Of a stretch of DNA of 64,000 nt, positions 51,624 through 61,159 are shown piece by piece. Under the pieces are notes generated by a model. The model did not search any database. It saw only the letters and a program-made list of their open reading frames with translations, and was not told the origin of the DNA. A program made the position numbers and the translations under genes. Positions within the stretch are counted from its first letter, which is position 1. Each line of letters opens with the position of its first letter. The DNA is from Stieleria varia (GTDB taxonomy: Bacteria > Planctomycetota > Planctomycetia > Pirellulales > Pirellulaceae), in contig NZ_CP151726.1 in NCBI RefSeq assembly GCF_038443385.1, positions 806,001-870,000 of the forward strand. The letters are read 5' to 3'.

Positions 51624-54116
51624 ATGAACATCTTCGAACCATTCACGAGTGCCGGACGCAGACGTCGACTTGCCGCTTCACACGGCTCCAGTCGCAAGAC
51701 GTCTGGTCGGCGTTCATCCCGAATACATGCTCTGGGCGATCGTGGTCACATGACGTGGGCATCGCACAGCTTTGCCGGCTCTGTCAGTCGGACACGTGAT
51801 TTCTTTGCCAAGCGATATTGGCTTTGGCCGGTGATTGCAATCGTGCTCTTGTCTTCCATTGCTTATGCGGTACACCGCAGTATCGCAACGACGATGCAAC
51901 AGTCATTGCAATCGGAATTGCAAACATTGCTGGACGTCGAGGTTGCGATGTTGGAGACTTGGCTGGAGTCACAAGAGCGAAACACGGAATCTGCAGCGAA
52001 CGAATCGGAGATCCGTGCTTTGACGGCGGAACTGGTCGATAGCATCGACTTGGCGGAGCGAGGGCTGATGAACCATAGCGGAGCAACAATCGCATCTGCT
52101 ACGCCCGCTATCGGTGCGGAGAACGCAGGTGATTCGAAATCCCAGACGGCAAGCGGCCCTGATCGGCTGTTTGAGATCCGAACGCAACTTGCCCGTCGGT
52201 TGGGGCCGGCAATGTCCACGCAGGACTACATCGGGTTTGCGGTGATCGATCGAAAGCATCGCGTGCTGGCGTCGAATGAGTCTACGTTGATTGGAACAGA
52301 GTTACCCGTCTCGATCACGGATGCGTTGACGATCGCAAGCGACGGCGACTCAACGATCACGCGACCCTACCTGAGTGCTGCGCCACTGCAAGACAACGAC
52401 GGCGTGATCCGGACCGGTGTGCCCACGATGCTGGCTCTGGCACCGATTCGAAACGAGCAGTTTCAGACCATCGCCACATTGGCGTTTCGGATTCGGCCCG
52501 GTCGAGACTTCACTCGCATTTTGCAGTTGGGACGGATTGGTCAGTCCGGTGAGACCTATGCGTTTGACAAGGAGGGTGTGATGCTCTCGAACAGCCGATT
52601 CGACGATGACTTGGTTTTGCTGGGTTTGCTGCCAGACCAGGAAAGCGTTCGTTCGTTGCTGAAGCTCTTGGTGCGTGACCCCGGCGGCGACATCACACAA
52701 GGACATCGACCTTCCCAGCGACGTTCTGAACTGCCATTGACGTTGATGGCGGCCACTGCGGCGTCGGGGAGTTCTGGGGTCAATGTGAGTGGGTACCGTG
52801 ACTATCGAGGCGTTTCGGTGGTGGGAGCGTGGACATGGTTGAGCAAGTACAACTTTGGAGTGACGACAGAAACCGATTTCGCGGAGGCGTATCGCCCGCT
52901 CGTGATTCTGCAGCGAACCTTTTGGGCGCTGATCGCGTTATTGATCCTGACCTCCATTGCGATTCTGGTATTTTCGATCATGGTTGGGCGACTGCATCGA
53001 AAAGCCCAAGAAGCTGCGATCGAAGCGAAGCAGCTCGGGCAATACAGGTTGGAGGAAAAAATCGGCGAAGGAGCAATGGGTGTCGTCTATAAAGGTCAGC
53101 ACGCGATGCTGCGACGACCGACGGCAATCAAACTGCTCAATGTGTCCAAGGTCAGTGACCGTTCGATTGCGAGATTTGAACGGGAGGTTCAGATCACCAG
53201 CCGTTTGACGCATCCCAATACCGTCGCGATTTACGACTACGGACGCACGCCCGAGGGGGTGTTCTATTATGCGATGGAGTACTTGGAGGGAATTGAGCTT
53301 CAGGAGCTCGTTGACGAACACGGCCCTCAGTCTCCCGGCAGAGTGATTCATGTCTTGAGACAGATTTGCGGATCTCTGTTTGAGGCGCACACCTCTGGAT
53401 TGGTTCATCGCGACATCAAGCCCGCCAACATCATGTTGAATCGACGGGGCGGCGAGTCCGACGTGGTGAAGGTCTTGGATTTTGGATTGGTCAAAGCGAT
53501 CGAGGAATCCGATGGCGAGGACGGAGGGTTTGCGGGCACGCCGCTATACGTTTCACCGGAAGGCATTCAGATGCCCAGCTCTGTTGACGCCCAGAGCGAT
53601 CTATATGCCGTCGGCGCGGTCGGCTATTTCATGCTCACGGGGCGTCCGGTTTTTGATGCGGAATCCTTTGGCGAATTGTGCCAAAAACACATTGCTGAAA
53701 TGCCGACGCCGCCGTCTCAGATCGATGGGATCGATGTCCCTGAGGATCTGGAAAGTCTGCTCTTGGCTTGCCTTGAGAAATCACGTGGTCGGCGTCCACA
53801 GAGTGCTCGGGAATTGGCAATCGCGTTGTCACATTGTCGAGACGCTAATGCGTGGGGAATCGAACAAGCCGATTTGTGGTGGACGCGTCAAGAGCGAGGA
53901 CTCGTTCCTTCGTCTTTGATGAGTCGCAGCCAAATGAATAGCGATCAGGATTCGTCATCCTTGCAGACGCCATTGTCCAAGAGCAGTGTCTCGGCTACAG
54001 GGTCAGCGCAGTCACGTTCTCCCAAGACATCCGAGTCACAATCAGAAAGGCTTTCAGGCGGTGAACGCTTGTCGGACTCCGATGGAGAATCGCTTGGTGC
54101 TACCATGGATGTCTGA
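51624..54116 (+). CDS. Membrane serine/threonine protein kinase with Cache-like sensor domain
   Basis: 830 residues from the chosen ATG. One transmembrane helix (YWLWPVIAIVLLSSIAYAV) and a second at about 430-454 (TFWALIALLILTSIAILVFS) enclose an extracytoplasmic domain with GRIGQSGETYAFDKEGVMLS, a Cache-type motif. A Hanks-type kinase follows (about 474-740): GEGAMGVVYKG (P-loop), AIKLL (Lys), HRDIKPANIML (catalytic loop), DFGLVKA and GTPLYVSPE. A Ser-rich tail may be autophosphorylated. The start is uncertain: ATGs at 51531 and 51750 are also in frame. It probably senses an external ligand and phosphorylates cytoplasmic targets; partners unknown. Confidence 0.85.
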   Translation: MNIFEPFTSAGRRRRLAASHGSSRKTSGRRSSRIHALGDRGHMTWASHSFAGSVSRTRDFFAKRYWLWPVIAIVLLSSIAYAVHRSIATTMQQSLQSELQTLLDVEVAMLETWLESQERNTESAANESEIRALTAELVDSIDLAERGLMNHSGATIASATPAIGAENAGDSKSQTASGPDRLFEIRTQLARRLGPAMSTQDYIGFAVIDRKHRVLASNESTLIGTELPVSITDALTIASDGDSTITRPYLSAAPLQDNDGVIRTGVPTMLALAPIRNEQFQTIATLAFRIRPGRDFTRILQLGRIGQSGETYAFDKEGVMLSNSRFDDDLVLLGLLPDQESVRSLLKLLVRDPGGDITQGHRPSQRRSELPLTLMAATAASGSSGVNVSGYRDYRGVSVVGAWTWLSKYNFGVTTETDFAEAYRPLVILQRTFWALIALLILTSIAILVFSIMVGRLHRKAQEAAIEAKQLGQYRLEEKIGEGAMGVVYKGQHAMLRRPTAIKLLNVSKVSDRSIARFEREVQITSRLTHPNTVAIYDYGRTPEGVFYYAMEYLEGIELQELVDEHGPQSPGRVIHVLRQICGSLFEAHTSGLVHRDIKPANIMLNRRGGESDVVKVLDFGLVKAIEESDGEDGGFAGTPLYVSPEGIQMPSSVDAQSDLYAVGAVGYFMLTGRPVFDAESFGELCQKHIAEMPTPPSQIDGIDVPEDLESLLLACLEKSRGRRPQSARELAIALSHCRDANAWGIEQADLWWTRQERGLVPSSLMSRSQMNSDQDSSSLQTPLSKSSVSATGSAQSRSPKTSESQSERLSGGERLSDSDGESLGATMDV

Positions 54117-54120
54117 CGTG

Positions 54121-54642
54121 TCATCGTGGTCGCGAGGCCGTCAAGAAGCCATTTTCATCGATGTGGCTGAGGACATGCTGAGGAAGAAACTCTCCGACAA
54201 GGCGACCATCGTCGGTCACCACGGGTACCGGGCGATATCCGGTTGCTGAAAATGCCGAGAGCACGTCTCTTAGCACAGCTGATTCACTGAGAACGACTGG
54301 CTCTTGGGTCATCACTTCGCGAACGGGCTGGTCGGCAACCTTTTCAAAAATCTCCGCGACCCGCTCCAATACCTCTGACTCACCAAACACGCCGACCAAC
54401 TCGTCGTTGTCAACGACATACAGAGATGGGCACCCTGATCTGTACAAAGCTTCTGTCGCAGTGCGAATCGATGTGTCGGCATCGATCGGGTCACTGGAGA
54501 CAGAGTCAATCAGGCAGGCGCATTGATCGTCCAGCGACGAGGGAGAGTGAAAGTGATCGTCGACAGAACCGATTCTGCCGACGTCGGAGGCGGGACGCGA
54601 GGGAACCTTGCTTGCTCGATCCGCTCGATTGTAGGTGCTCAT
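54121..54642 (-). CDS. CBS domain pair protein
   Basis: A 173-residue protein. After a variable N-terminus of ~40 residues there are two CBS motifs: SSDPIDADTSIRTATEALYR with CPSLYVVDNDELVGVFGESE, and VREVMTQEPVVLSESAVLRD with YRPVPVVTDDGRLVGEFLPQ. Such stand-alone CBS pairs bind adenosyl nucleotides and act as energy or redox switches. It is convergent with the kinase gene (4-base gap) and 113 bases from a second CBS gene in the same direction. Confidence 0.85.
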   Translation of the reverse strand: MSTYNRADRASKVPSRPASDVGRIGSVDDHFHSPSSLDDQCACLIDSVSSDPIDADTSIRTATEALYRSGCPSLYVVDNDELVGVFGESEVLERVAEIFEKVADQPVREVMTQEPVVLSESAVLRDVLSAFSATGYRPVPVVTDDGRLVGEFLPQHVLSHIDENGFLTASRPR

Positions 54643-54755
54643 CGATATGACTTTGTTAATTGGTCGACAGCGGGCTTAGACGGGCAAGAGTGCCCAACGT
54701 ACGGTCATTCAGTTCTAACGCGGATTGAATCCGTGTACCGCGAATGCTTTCGGGC

Positions 54756-55220
54756 TCACGAAGTCGGGAAGCGACAAGTTGCGATGGATGAACGATTGGT
54801 GAAGCACGACTGTGCATAGTGTGCCAGCAGTCCGCGTTGATCGGCAAGCCCAACCAACTTACCGTCATCGTCGGTGAAGCAAACATACTTGGTACCCTCC
54901 GACCAGACCGTTCGCCAGACATCGCCGATCGGCTGACTTCGTTTGACGCAAGCGAAATGGGAGTCTTGGAACTCGCACACCGGTTGGCGGTCAAGTGATG
55001 CACCTTCGATCAGCAGCTTGACGACTGCGTTCTCCGTAAAGATTCCTCGGGGCGTCAGGCAGCGGTCCGTGATCACCGCACAACCCGCTCCTTGATCACG
55101 CATCATGGCGATGGCGGCTCGAATCACGGTGTAGGGGTGGACGACGACGATCTTTGTGAGTGAAAGTGAACCTGCTGAATCCGTCTGAGCATCGTTCATT
55201 GTGTTCATTGTTTTCTCCAT
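54756..55220 (-). CDS. CBS domain protein
   Basis: A 154-residue protein. The first CBS motif is LTKIVVVHPYTVIRAAIAMM with GAGCAVITDRCLTPRGIFTE, and the second is HFACVKRSQPIGDVWRTVWS with TKYVCFTDDDGKLVGLADQR. The pair likely senses a nucleotide, as in the adjacent CBS gene. Three ATGs lie at the start (55220, 55208, 55199). I keep 55220, but 55208 has GGAG 7 bases upstream and may be used. The tandem of two CBS genes next to a transporter and a kinase suggests a local signalling or transport module, though no direct link is visible. Confidence 0.8.
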   Translation of the reverse strand: MEKTMNTMNDAQTDSAGSLSLTKIVVVHPYTVIRAAIAMMRDQGAGCAVITDRCLTPRGIFTENAVVKLLIEGASLDRQPVCEFQDSHFACVKRSQPIGDVWRTVWSEGTKYVCFTDDDGKLVGLADQRGLLAHYAQSCFTNRSSIATCRFPTS

Positions 55221-55593
55221 CGAAAAGTTGTCTCAGGAGTGCAATTATCGGACCCCAGCGGTGTGCTGATTGGCAAGGCACCAGAACGCGACCATTTCCT
55301 GCCGCTACGGAAGAACACCGGCCGCTGCAGCTGTCTTGCTCCGGAATGCGGCTGTTGGGTGCTTGCGACGTGCCATGAAATTGTGCGGCGACTGCTTTGC
55401 AATGAAGCAACCGCAGGGAGATGAAATTTTGGAGTGTTCTGTCGACTTATGGTCACGCATCCGTCTCAAAGCAATCGGACAGGGCGGCATTTTCACTCTA
55501 CCGTTTGCCCTGCCTTGCAACGCGATGGGTTCGGTGTGAAATGAAGCCAATAGCATCGTCCAGTGTTCAAATTTTGGTTTTAGGAGTAACGGA
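55221..55593. other. Intergenic region between divergent CBS and transporter genes
   Basis: About 370 bases that must hold the promoters of the CBS gene (leftward) and the transporter (rightward). I see no coding frame, strong palindrome or RNA gene. Confidence 0.5.
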
Positions 55594-57240
55594 TTGTCGC
55601 CTATCGCGTTTGCCATTCTGATCATTTCACTCGTCGCGGCCATCGGTTTGCTGTTGGGCAGCATTCATGTTCGCGGAATCGGACTTGGTCCAGCGGGAGT
55701 CTTGTTCACGGGTTTGCTGTTCGGGCACTTTGGGGCATCGATCGATCACCAGATCGCTGACTTTGCAAAAGAGTTCGGATTGATCCTGTTCGTGTTTTCT
55801 ATCGGGCTGCATCTCGGGCCAGGTATTGTGCAGCTTTGGCGGCAGCGTGGTTTGGTGCTCAATTGCATGGCTCTTGCCATCATTGCGCAAGGCTTTGCGT
55901 TGGCGATCGGATTTCTTTACTTCGTGGGATTGCCATCATTAACCACCGCCGGCTTGTTTTGTGGGGCGACAACGAATACGCCTTCCCTGGGAGCTGCAAG
56001 TCAAGCGGCTTTATCGCTCACGGAGGGCGAGGGGGACGGAGCGATGGAGCTATTGACGTCTGCGTACGCGGTCGCCTACCCCGGAGGAATCGTCGGAATC
56101 ATTGCTTCCATGCTGTTGCTGCGACGAGTGTTCCGTGTTGACGTCGCCGCAGAAACCAGACAGTTGCAGATCGAGTCAAACGGTCACGAACCGATCGAAC
56201 GACTCTGCGTTCTGGTGGACAATCCACACTTGGGTGAAATGGAGTTCGCGCAGATTCCTGGCATGGAAGAAACGGGAGTGAGGATCTCGCGGATCAAACG
56301 AGCGGGAGAAAACGTGGTTCATGGTGCCACCGAGCAAACGGTGCTGCGTCCGAACGATCTGGTTCAAGTGGTGGGGACTCGTAGTGGGCTAGAGCGTTTT
56401 ACGCCTTTGATCGGGCAGCCGAGCGATTCAGACTTGATGACGGAAACGGGAGACGCTGACTTTCGGCGTATCGCTGTCACTGAATCACGTGCGTTGAATC
56501 GCACCTTGCGTGAGCTTTGCTTGGACAAGATCTACAATGCGACAATCACGCGGATTGACCGAATGGGTCTGGAGATGACACCGCGTGGATCAAGCCGACT
56601 CTACTTTGGAGACGTGGTTCACGTCGTCGGTGATAAGGACTCGCTGAAACGTGTCACGGAGTTTCTAGGGAATTCGGCCAAGTCGTTGCGAGAAACTCGA
56701 TTCCCGCCGCTATTCATTGGCATCGCTGTGGGCGTGCTGATCGGGATGGTTCCGTTTTACTTGCCAGGATTGCCGTTCCCCGTGCGTTTAGGGCTTGCCG
56801 GGGGGCCTTTGATCGCCGCGATCGCGTTGAGCTTGATCGGCAGTGTCGGGAAAGTGGTTTGGTACGTTCCTTATTCAGCCAATTTAGCACTGCGGGATTT
56901 AGGGATCATTCTATTTTTGGCTTGCGCCGGACTTGGTGCCGGCGGAACCTTTTTTCATTCGATCGCGAGTGTGGAGGGGCTGAAGTGGATGAGCTGCGGC
57001 TTCTTGATCACGGTCATTCCACTGCTCACGACCGGCGTCGTTGCTCGTGTGTTTTTGAAACAGAACTACCTGACGATCTGTGGTGTGATTGCAGGCAGCA
57101 TGACGGATCCGCCTGCACTGGCGTTTGCGAATTCGCAATCAGATTCGGACGCGAGCTCAGCTGCCTATGCGGCTGTGTATCCGCTGACGATGATCCTGCG
57201 CATCGTTGCAGCACAAGCGATTGTGCTGCTGTTTGCCTGA
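55594..57240 (+). CDS. AspT/YidE/YbjL-type putative transporter with TrkA-C domains
   Basis: A 548-residue membrane protein in two symmetrical halves of about five helices each. N half: IRGIGLGPAG-like VRGIGLGPAGVLFTGLLFGH, FGLILFVFSIGLHLGPGI and GLFCGATTNTPSLGAASQAA. C half: PPLFIGIAVGVLIGMVP, LRDLGIILFLACAGLGAGG and GVIAGSMTDPPALAFANSQS. Two RCK-C/TrkA-C domains lie between them (IERLCVLVDNPHLGEMEFAQ; RRIAVTESRALNRTLREL). The AspT family exchanges aspartate/alanine; most YidE/YbjL relatives are uncharacterised. It has a TTG start with AGGAG 9 bases upstream. The soluble domains suggest regulation by a bound nucleotide or ion. Confidence 0.88.
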   Translation: MSPIAFAILIISLVAAIGLLLGSIHVRGIGLGPAGVLFTGLLFGHFGASIDHQIADFAKEFGLILFVFSIGLHLGPGIVQLWRQRGLVLNCMALAIIAQGFALAIGFLYFVGLPSLTTAGLFCGATTNTPSLGAASQAALSLTEGEGDGAMELLTSAYAVAYPGGIVGIIASMLLLRRVFRVDVAAETRQLQIESNGHEPIERLCVLVDNPHLGEMEFAQIPGMEETGVRISRIKRAGENVVHGATEQTVLRPNDLVQVVGTRSGLERFTPLIGQPSDSDLMTETGDADFRRIAVTESRALNRTLRELCLDKIYNATITRIDRMGLEMTPRGSSRLYFGDVVHVVGDKDSLKRVTEFLGNSAKSLRETRFPPLFIGIAVGVLIGMVPFYLPGLPFPVRLGLAGGPLIAAIALSLIGSVGKVVWYVPYSANLALRDLGIILFLACAGLGAGGTFFHSIASVEGLKWMSCGFLITVIPLLTTGVVARVFLKQNYLTICGVIAGSMTDPPALAFANSQSDSDASSAAYAAVYPLTMILRIVAAQAIVLLFA

Positions 57241-57267
57241 TTTGAAACTGGCTGCTTACGTATCCCA

Positions 57268-57345
57268 ATCAGCCGCCACGCGATAGCGTCCGGTTCTCAC
57301 GCCCACACTCGGGAACCGGACGCTCTCTATTGCGTTCCGGCTGAT
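57268..57345. repeat. Palindromic element family A, copy 3
   Basis: ATCAGCCGCCACGCGATAGC at the left pairs imperfectly with the right arm ending GGCTGAT; the right arm has diverged (CTCTCTATTGCG). It lies just downstream of the transporter and may be shared as a 3' hairpin. Confidence 0.85.
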
Positions 57346-57435
57346 AATTAGTCCAAGATAGCCCCGGCTTGGTGAGGTTTTTAGGCTGTCGGGAACCACG
57401 GCTAGACATTGAACGGTACTGGGGGCAATGGGAGA

Positions 57436-57921
57436 TCAGCTTTCCTTGGCTTTGACTCCAGCGTGAAATTCCGTGTAGAGGTAAACGGGAACGTCCAGGT
57501 CACCCAAGTGTTGTTGAATCAAGGGGAGCACCTCATTCCAATCCAATCCGCCAACGCCGGTGGACAGTTTTGGCAATGCCACACTTTTGTAGCCTTCGCT
57601 TTCGATAACTTGCCGAAACTCCTTGAGGCAGTGATTGACATGCTTGGTCTTTGCCTTTCCAGGTTTCGAGCCGGTGTCGTACGCTGGTTCTTGGGTCATT
57701 AGGGCAATGATCCGAACATGGTCTGGTCCACCCCAACTCCAAACCGTGCCGGCTTTGGGATGACTATTATGGCAGAAGTGACGAAAATCCCGGAACATGC
57801 CCGGCCATCGCTCGCGGAGGGCCAATGCGAGTCCCTGGTCAAAGTGGTCGTTCGGCGCGACACCGTGTGCAATCACCTCTGCGTCGGATAACAAAATGTC
57901 CCCTGAAACTTCTTTGATCAT
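57436..57921 (-). CDS. Macrodomain ADP-ribose-binding/hydrolase protein (TARG1-like)
   Basis: A 161-residue single macrodomain. IKEVSGDILLSDAEVIAHGV is the first strand and ADP-ribose adenine-binding segment (the Asp of GDIL contacts adenine). GTVWSWGG and SVALPKLSTGVGGLDWNEVL, which holds the diphosphate loop and the Gly-Asp/Trp region, place it in the ALC1-like/TARG1 subgroup that removes ADP-ribose from proteins or DNA/RNA ends. The start at 57921 removes an implausible 54-residue extension. It lies beside two photolyase-family genes, which hints at, but does not show, a role in DNA damage. Confidence 0.85.
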   Translation of the reverse strand: MIKEVSGDILLSDAEVIAHGVAPNDHFDQGLALALRERWPGMFRDFRHFCHNSHPKAGTVWSWGGPDHVRIIALMTQEPAYDTGSKPGKAKTKHVNHCLKEFRQVIESEGYKSVALPKLSTGVGGLDWNEVLPLIQQHLGDLDVPVYLYTEFHAGVKAKES

Positions 57922-58119
57922 GCGAGTTCTGCATCTCTTGCTTGAGTCGGTCGATGCTCCGCAACGTCGTTGTCGCGGAACGTTATCATTCGCAACGCAG
58001 GTCATTGGCAAATGGCGTACCGTCTCAAATCGGTATGCGAAATGACGCGATCCAGTTCGGCGGTGTGCGAAATTTGACTTCACGACTCCGGGGGCGTGCC
58101 TTGTCGCACACTTGCGCGC

Positions 58120-59535
58120 TCAGATCCTTTTGAACTCGTCCAATGCTCGCTGGCGGCCCTTGCTGTAGTCGACGACGAAATCGGGATAGTCGATGTCGAT
58201 GTCTTTCAGGGCTTTGCGAAGCTTTTTCTGGTCATGGAGGGCAGATGCGGGGACGTCTTTCAACTCAGGGCAAAACTCCTTGATGTAGTCGCCGTCGGGG
58301 TCAAATCGCTTGCTTTGACTAAAGGGATTGAAGATCCGAAAGTAGGGCACGGAGTCCGTTCCTGTCGAAGCGGACCATTGCCAACCGCCGTTGTTGGCGG
58401 CGAGATCACCATCGATCAAGAGGTTCATGAAGTGCCGTTCACCCCATCGCCAGTCGATCAGCAAGTGCTTTGTCAGAAACATCGCGACCACCATTCGCAA
58501 CCGATTGTGCATCCAGCCGGTTTGATTCAGTTGACGCATTCCCGCATCGACGATTGGATAGCCTGTTTGGCCGGCACACCAAGCATTGAAATCGGATTCG
58601 TCATCTCGCCAGCGGATCGCATCCGTTTTCAGTTTGAAGGGACGGTGCTTGGAGACGCGAGGAAAGCCGACCAGGACAGCGGTGTAGAAATCTCGCCACG
58701 TGAGTTCGGAAACCCAGGTCTTAGCACCGTCATTTTTTTCCAGGTTACCACCGCAGACGTTGAGAGCGGTCGCCAAGCATTGGCGGGGCGAGATCACGCC
58801 GGCCGCCAGATAGGGAGACAGCCTGCTTGTCCCTGCCACCGACGGGATGTCGCGTTGTTCATCATATTGACCCATGTGATCTTCAAACGCCTTGAGACGA
58901 CGTTTGGCTTCGTCTTCACCTGGCGGCCAAAGGTCGGAGTCGCAGTCTGAAAAATCGAAACCATCGATTTGAGTTGGAACACTGTCAGAGGGAATGTCGG
59001 TCTTAGATTGCTTTTTCGGGGAAGCCAACAGTTCCGTCTCACCGGCGACGCGTTCGTCCCACACGCGACGGTAGGGCGTGAAAACGGTGTAGAACTTTCC
59101 TTCCTGCGTCTCGATGGAATCGGGCGGCACAATCACGCGATCGTGAAAGCGGTGCGTGGTGATTCCGAGCTTGTCCGCAGCCTTGGCAACCGCGTCATCA
59201 CGCTCGGATTCGTTGACCTCGTATTCCCGATTGAAGTAAAGGGCGTCGCATTCGTGTTTTGCCGCAAGCGAAGTGATCTCAGAGGGCAATTCATCGAAAC
59301 GGGGTGTTGGCACGATCAGCAGCGGAATGTTGATCTTGCCAAGCGATTGCGAAAGACACGCCACATTTTGTATCCAGAACTGAACCTTGGCGGGAGCGTC
59401 ATCGTGTTGGGACCATTGTTCGGGGCAGATGGCAAAAACGCCCACAACACCGTCATCAGCGGATTGGCAGGCGTGAAACAGTGCCGCATTGTCCGCGATC
59501 CGCAAATCACGGCGAAACCAAACCATCGCCCTCAT
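58120..59535 (-). CDS. phrB: Deoxyribodipyrimidine photolyase (class I CPD type)
   Basis: A 471-residue photolyase. The N-terminal Rossmann-like antenna domain begins MVWFRRDLRIADNAALFHAC. The FAD-binding C-terminal domain has LSPYLAAGVISPRQCLAT, WVSELTWRDFYTAVL, WCAGQTGYPIVDAGMRQLNQ and MHNRLRMVVAMFLTKHLLID, then NNGGWQWSASTGTDSVPYFR and IFNPFSQSKRFDPDGDYI. All are conserved in light-driven cyclobutane-dimer repair enzymes. It is divergent from the second photolyase-like gene with only 54 bases between start codons, so the two probably share a bidirectional promoter. Confidence 0.95.
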   Translation of the reverse strand: MRAMVWFRRDLRIADNAALFHACQSADDGVVGVFAICPEQWSQHDDAPAKVQFWIQNVACLSQSLGKINIPLLIVPTPRFDELPSEITSLAAKHECDALYFNREYEVNESERDDAVAKAADKLGITTHRFHDRVIVPPDSIETQEGKFYTVFTPYRRVWDERVAGETELLASPKKQSKTDIPSDSVPTQIDGFDFSDCDSDLWPPGEDEAKRRLKAFEDHMGQYDEQRDIPSVAGTSRLSPYLAAGVISPRQCLATALNVCGGNLEKNDGAKTWVSELTWRDFYTAVLVGFPRVSKHRPFKLKTDAIRWRDDESDFNAWCAGQTGYPIVDAGMRQLNQTGWMHNRLRMVVAMFLTKHLLIDWRWGERHFMNLLIDGDLAANNGGWQWSASTGTDSVPYFRIFNPFSQSKRFDPDGDYIKEFCPELKDVPASALHDQKKLRKALKDIDIDYPDFVVDYSKGRQRALDEFKRI

Positions 59536-59589
59536 TCGATTTCCTTGTTCGTATAGTTTTGCTAAATGAATTCCGACCTGGAGTCCTAG

Positions 59590-61086
59590 ATGATCCTGCT
59601 GATCCTACCGCACCAACTTTTTGCCCGACATCCGGGACTTGAGCTTTCTCCTTCACGCGTCCTGCTTTTGGAGGAGTCATTGTTCTTTGCTGACAAGCGG
59701 TATCCGGCCAAGTTCCACAAACAGAAACTGTGGCTGCACCGTGCCACGATGAAGCGTTATGAGCAGCGACTGTCGGGGCAGGGATTCGATGTGAACTATG
59801 TCGAGTACGACAAGCATCGGCCTGGACTGAAAGAACAATTGGAACGCGTCGTTGTAGAGGCGGAAAAGGAGTCTGAAACGTTGGCGGTCGTGGATCCAAC
59901 GGATTTTGTGATGGAGCGACGTCTGCGGAACGCTTGCCGCCAGATGGGCATGGGGCTAGAAATTTTGCCGAATCCGGGCTTTTTGAACACGACGACGGAG
60001 AATCAAGAGTATCGGGATGATAAGCAGCGTTGGTTCATGGCAGATTTTTACAAATGGCAACGCAAGCGACTGGATTTGTTGATGAACGGGGATGAGCCCG
60101 AGGGCGATCGATGGAGCTTTGACGAATCAAATCGAAGGAAAGTCCCGAAGAAGATGCTCGCTTCGATTCCGAAAAATCTGAGCTTGAGCAGGGATGGGAT
60201 TGATCACGAAGCCATTCGATACGTGGAGGCGAATTTTCCCGATCACCCGGGTTCACTGGATCGGCTCCACTATCCGACGTCAGAGGCGGACGCCAACGAA
60301 TGGCTACAGCATTTCTTATCGCACCGTTTTGCTAATTTCGGCGACTATGAAGACGCGATCGTGGAGGGCGAGTCTTGGCTATGGCACAGTGTTCTGACGC
60401 CAATGTTGAACACAGGGTTGTTGACACCTGATGAAGTGGTGAACTCTGCGGTGAAGCACGCGCGGAGTCATGGCGTCCCGATCAATTCGCTGGAAGGATT
60501 CATTCGCCAGATTATCGGCTGGCGAGAATTCATGCGGGCCACCTACGAAGACCTGGGTGTCAAGATGCGAACCACCAATCATTGGCAACATCATCGTTCG
60601 ATGCCGCAAGCCTTGTACGACGCAGCCACCGGAATCGACCCGGTGGACGACACGATCCGACGGATCTTGGACACGGGCTACTGCCATCACATCGAACGTT
60701 TGATGATCCTTGGTGGATTCATGTTTCTCTGCGAGATCGACCCGGATGACATTTACCTTTGGTTCATGGAGATGTTCATCGATAGTTACGATTGGGTCAT
60801 GGTTCCCAATGTCTACGCGATGAGCCAGCACGCCGATGGCGGCTTGATCACGACGAAACCTTATTTTTCGGGTTCATCATACGTGCGAAAGATGAGCCAT
60901 TACGGCCAAGGCTCCTGGTGTGAGATCTGGGACGGACTCTATTGGCGGTGGATTTGGAATCACGTCGACGAATTGTCCAAGAACCATCGTTGGGCGATGG
61001 CCTGCAGCATGGTAAAAAAAATGGACTCAGCCAAGCGAGATCGCCACATCGCGAACGCCGAATCGTTCTTAGCGAACCATTGGTGA
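59590..61086 (+). CDS. Photolyase-related protein (DPRP/FeS-BCP family) lacking cluster cysteines
   Basis: A 498-residue member of the prokaryotic cryptochrome/6-4 photolyase family. An N-terminal DPRP domain (ILLILPHQLFARHPGL) is followed by the FAD domain: INSLEGFIRQIIGWREFMRA, YCHHIERLMILGGFMFLCEI, DSYDWVMVPNVYAMSQHADG and GLYWRWI. Canonical iron-sulfur members have Y-C-x-x-C then a second Cys-Pro-Phe motif before LYW. Here that stretch is HYGQGSWCEIWDGLYW, with one Cys only and a shortened loop, so a [4Fe-4S] cluster is unlikely. Repair of (6-4) photoproducts or signalling are both possible. Confidence 0.88.
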   Translation: MILLILPHQLFARHPGLELSPSRVLLLEESLFFADKRYPAKFHKQKLWLHRATMKRYEQRLSGQGFDVNYVEYDKHRPGLKEQLERVVVEAEKESETLAVVDPTDFVMERRLRNACRQMGMGLEILPNPGFLNTTTENQEYRDDKQRWFMADFYKWQRKRLDLLMNGDEPEGDRWSFDESNRRKVPKKMLASIPKNLSLSRDGIDHEAIRYVEANFPDHPGSLDRLHYPTSEADANEWLQHFLSHRFANFGDYEDAIVEGESWLWHSVLTPMLNTGLLTPDEVVNSAVKHARSHGVPINSLEGFIRQIIGWREFMRATYEDLGVKMRTTNHWQHHRSMPQALYDAATGIDPVDDTIRRILDTGYCHHIERLMILGGFMFLCEIDPDDIYLWFMEMFIDSYDWVMVPNVYAMSQHADGGLITTKPYFSGSSYVRKMSHYGQGSWCEIWDGLYWRWIWNHVDELSKNHRWAMACSMVKKMDSAKRDRHIANAESFLANHW

Positions 61087-61159
61087 ACCATCCGTTGGGT
61101 TCCAGCTTGATATGGCATAGGAACCGCAACGTATTCCAGCGAGGACGCGGGTGCGGGTT

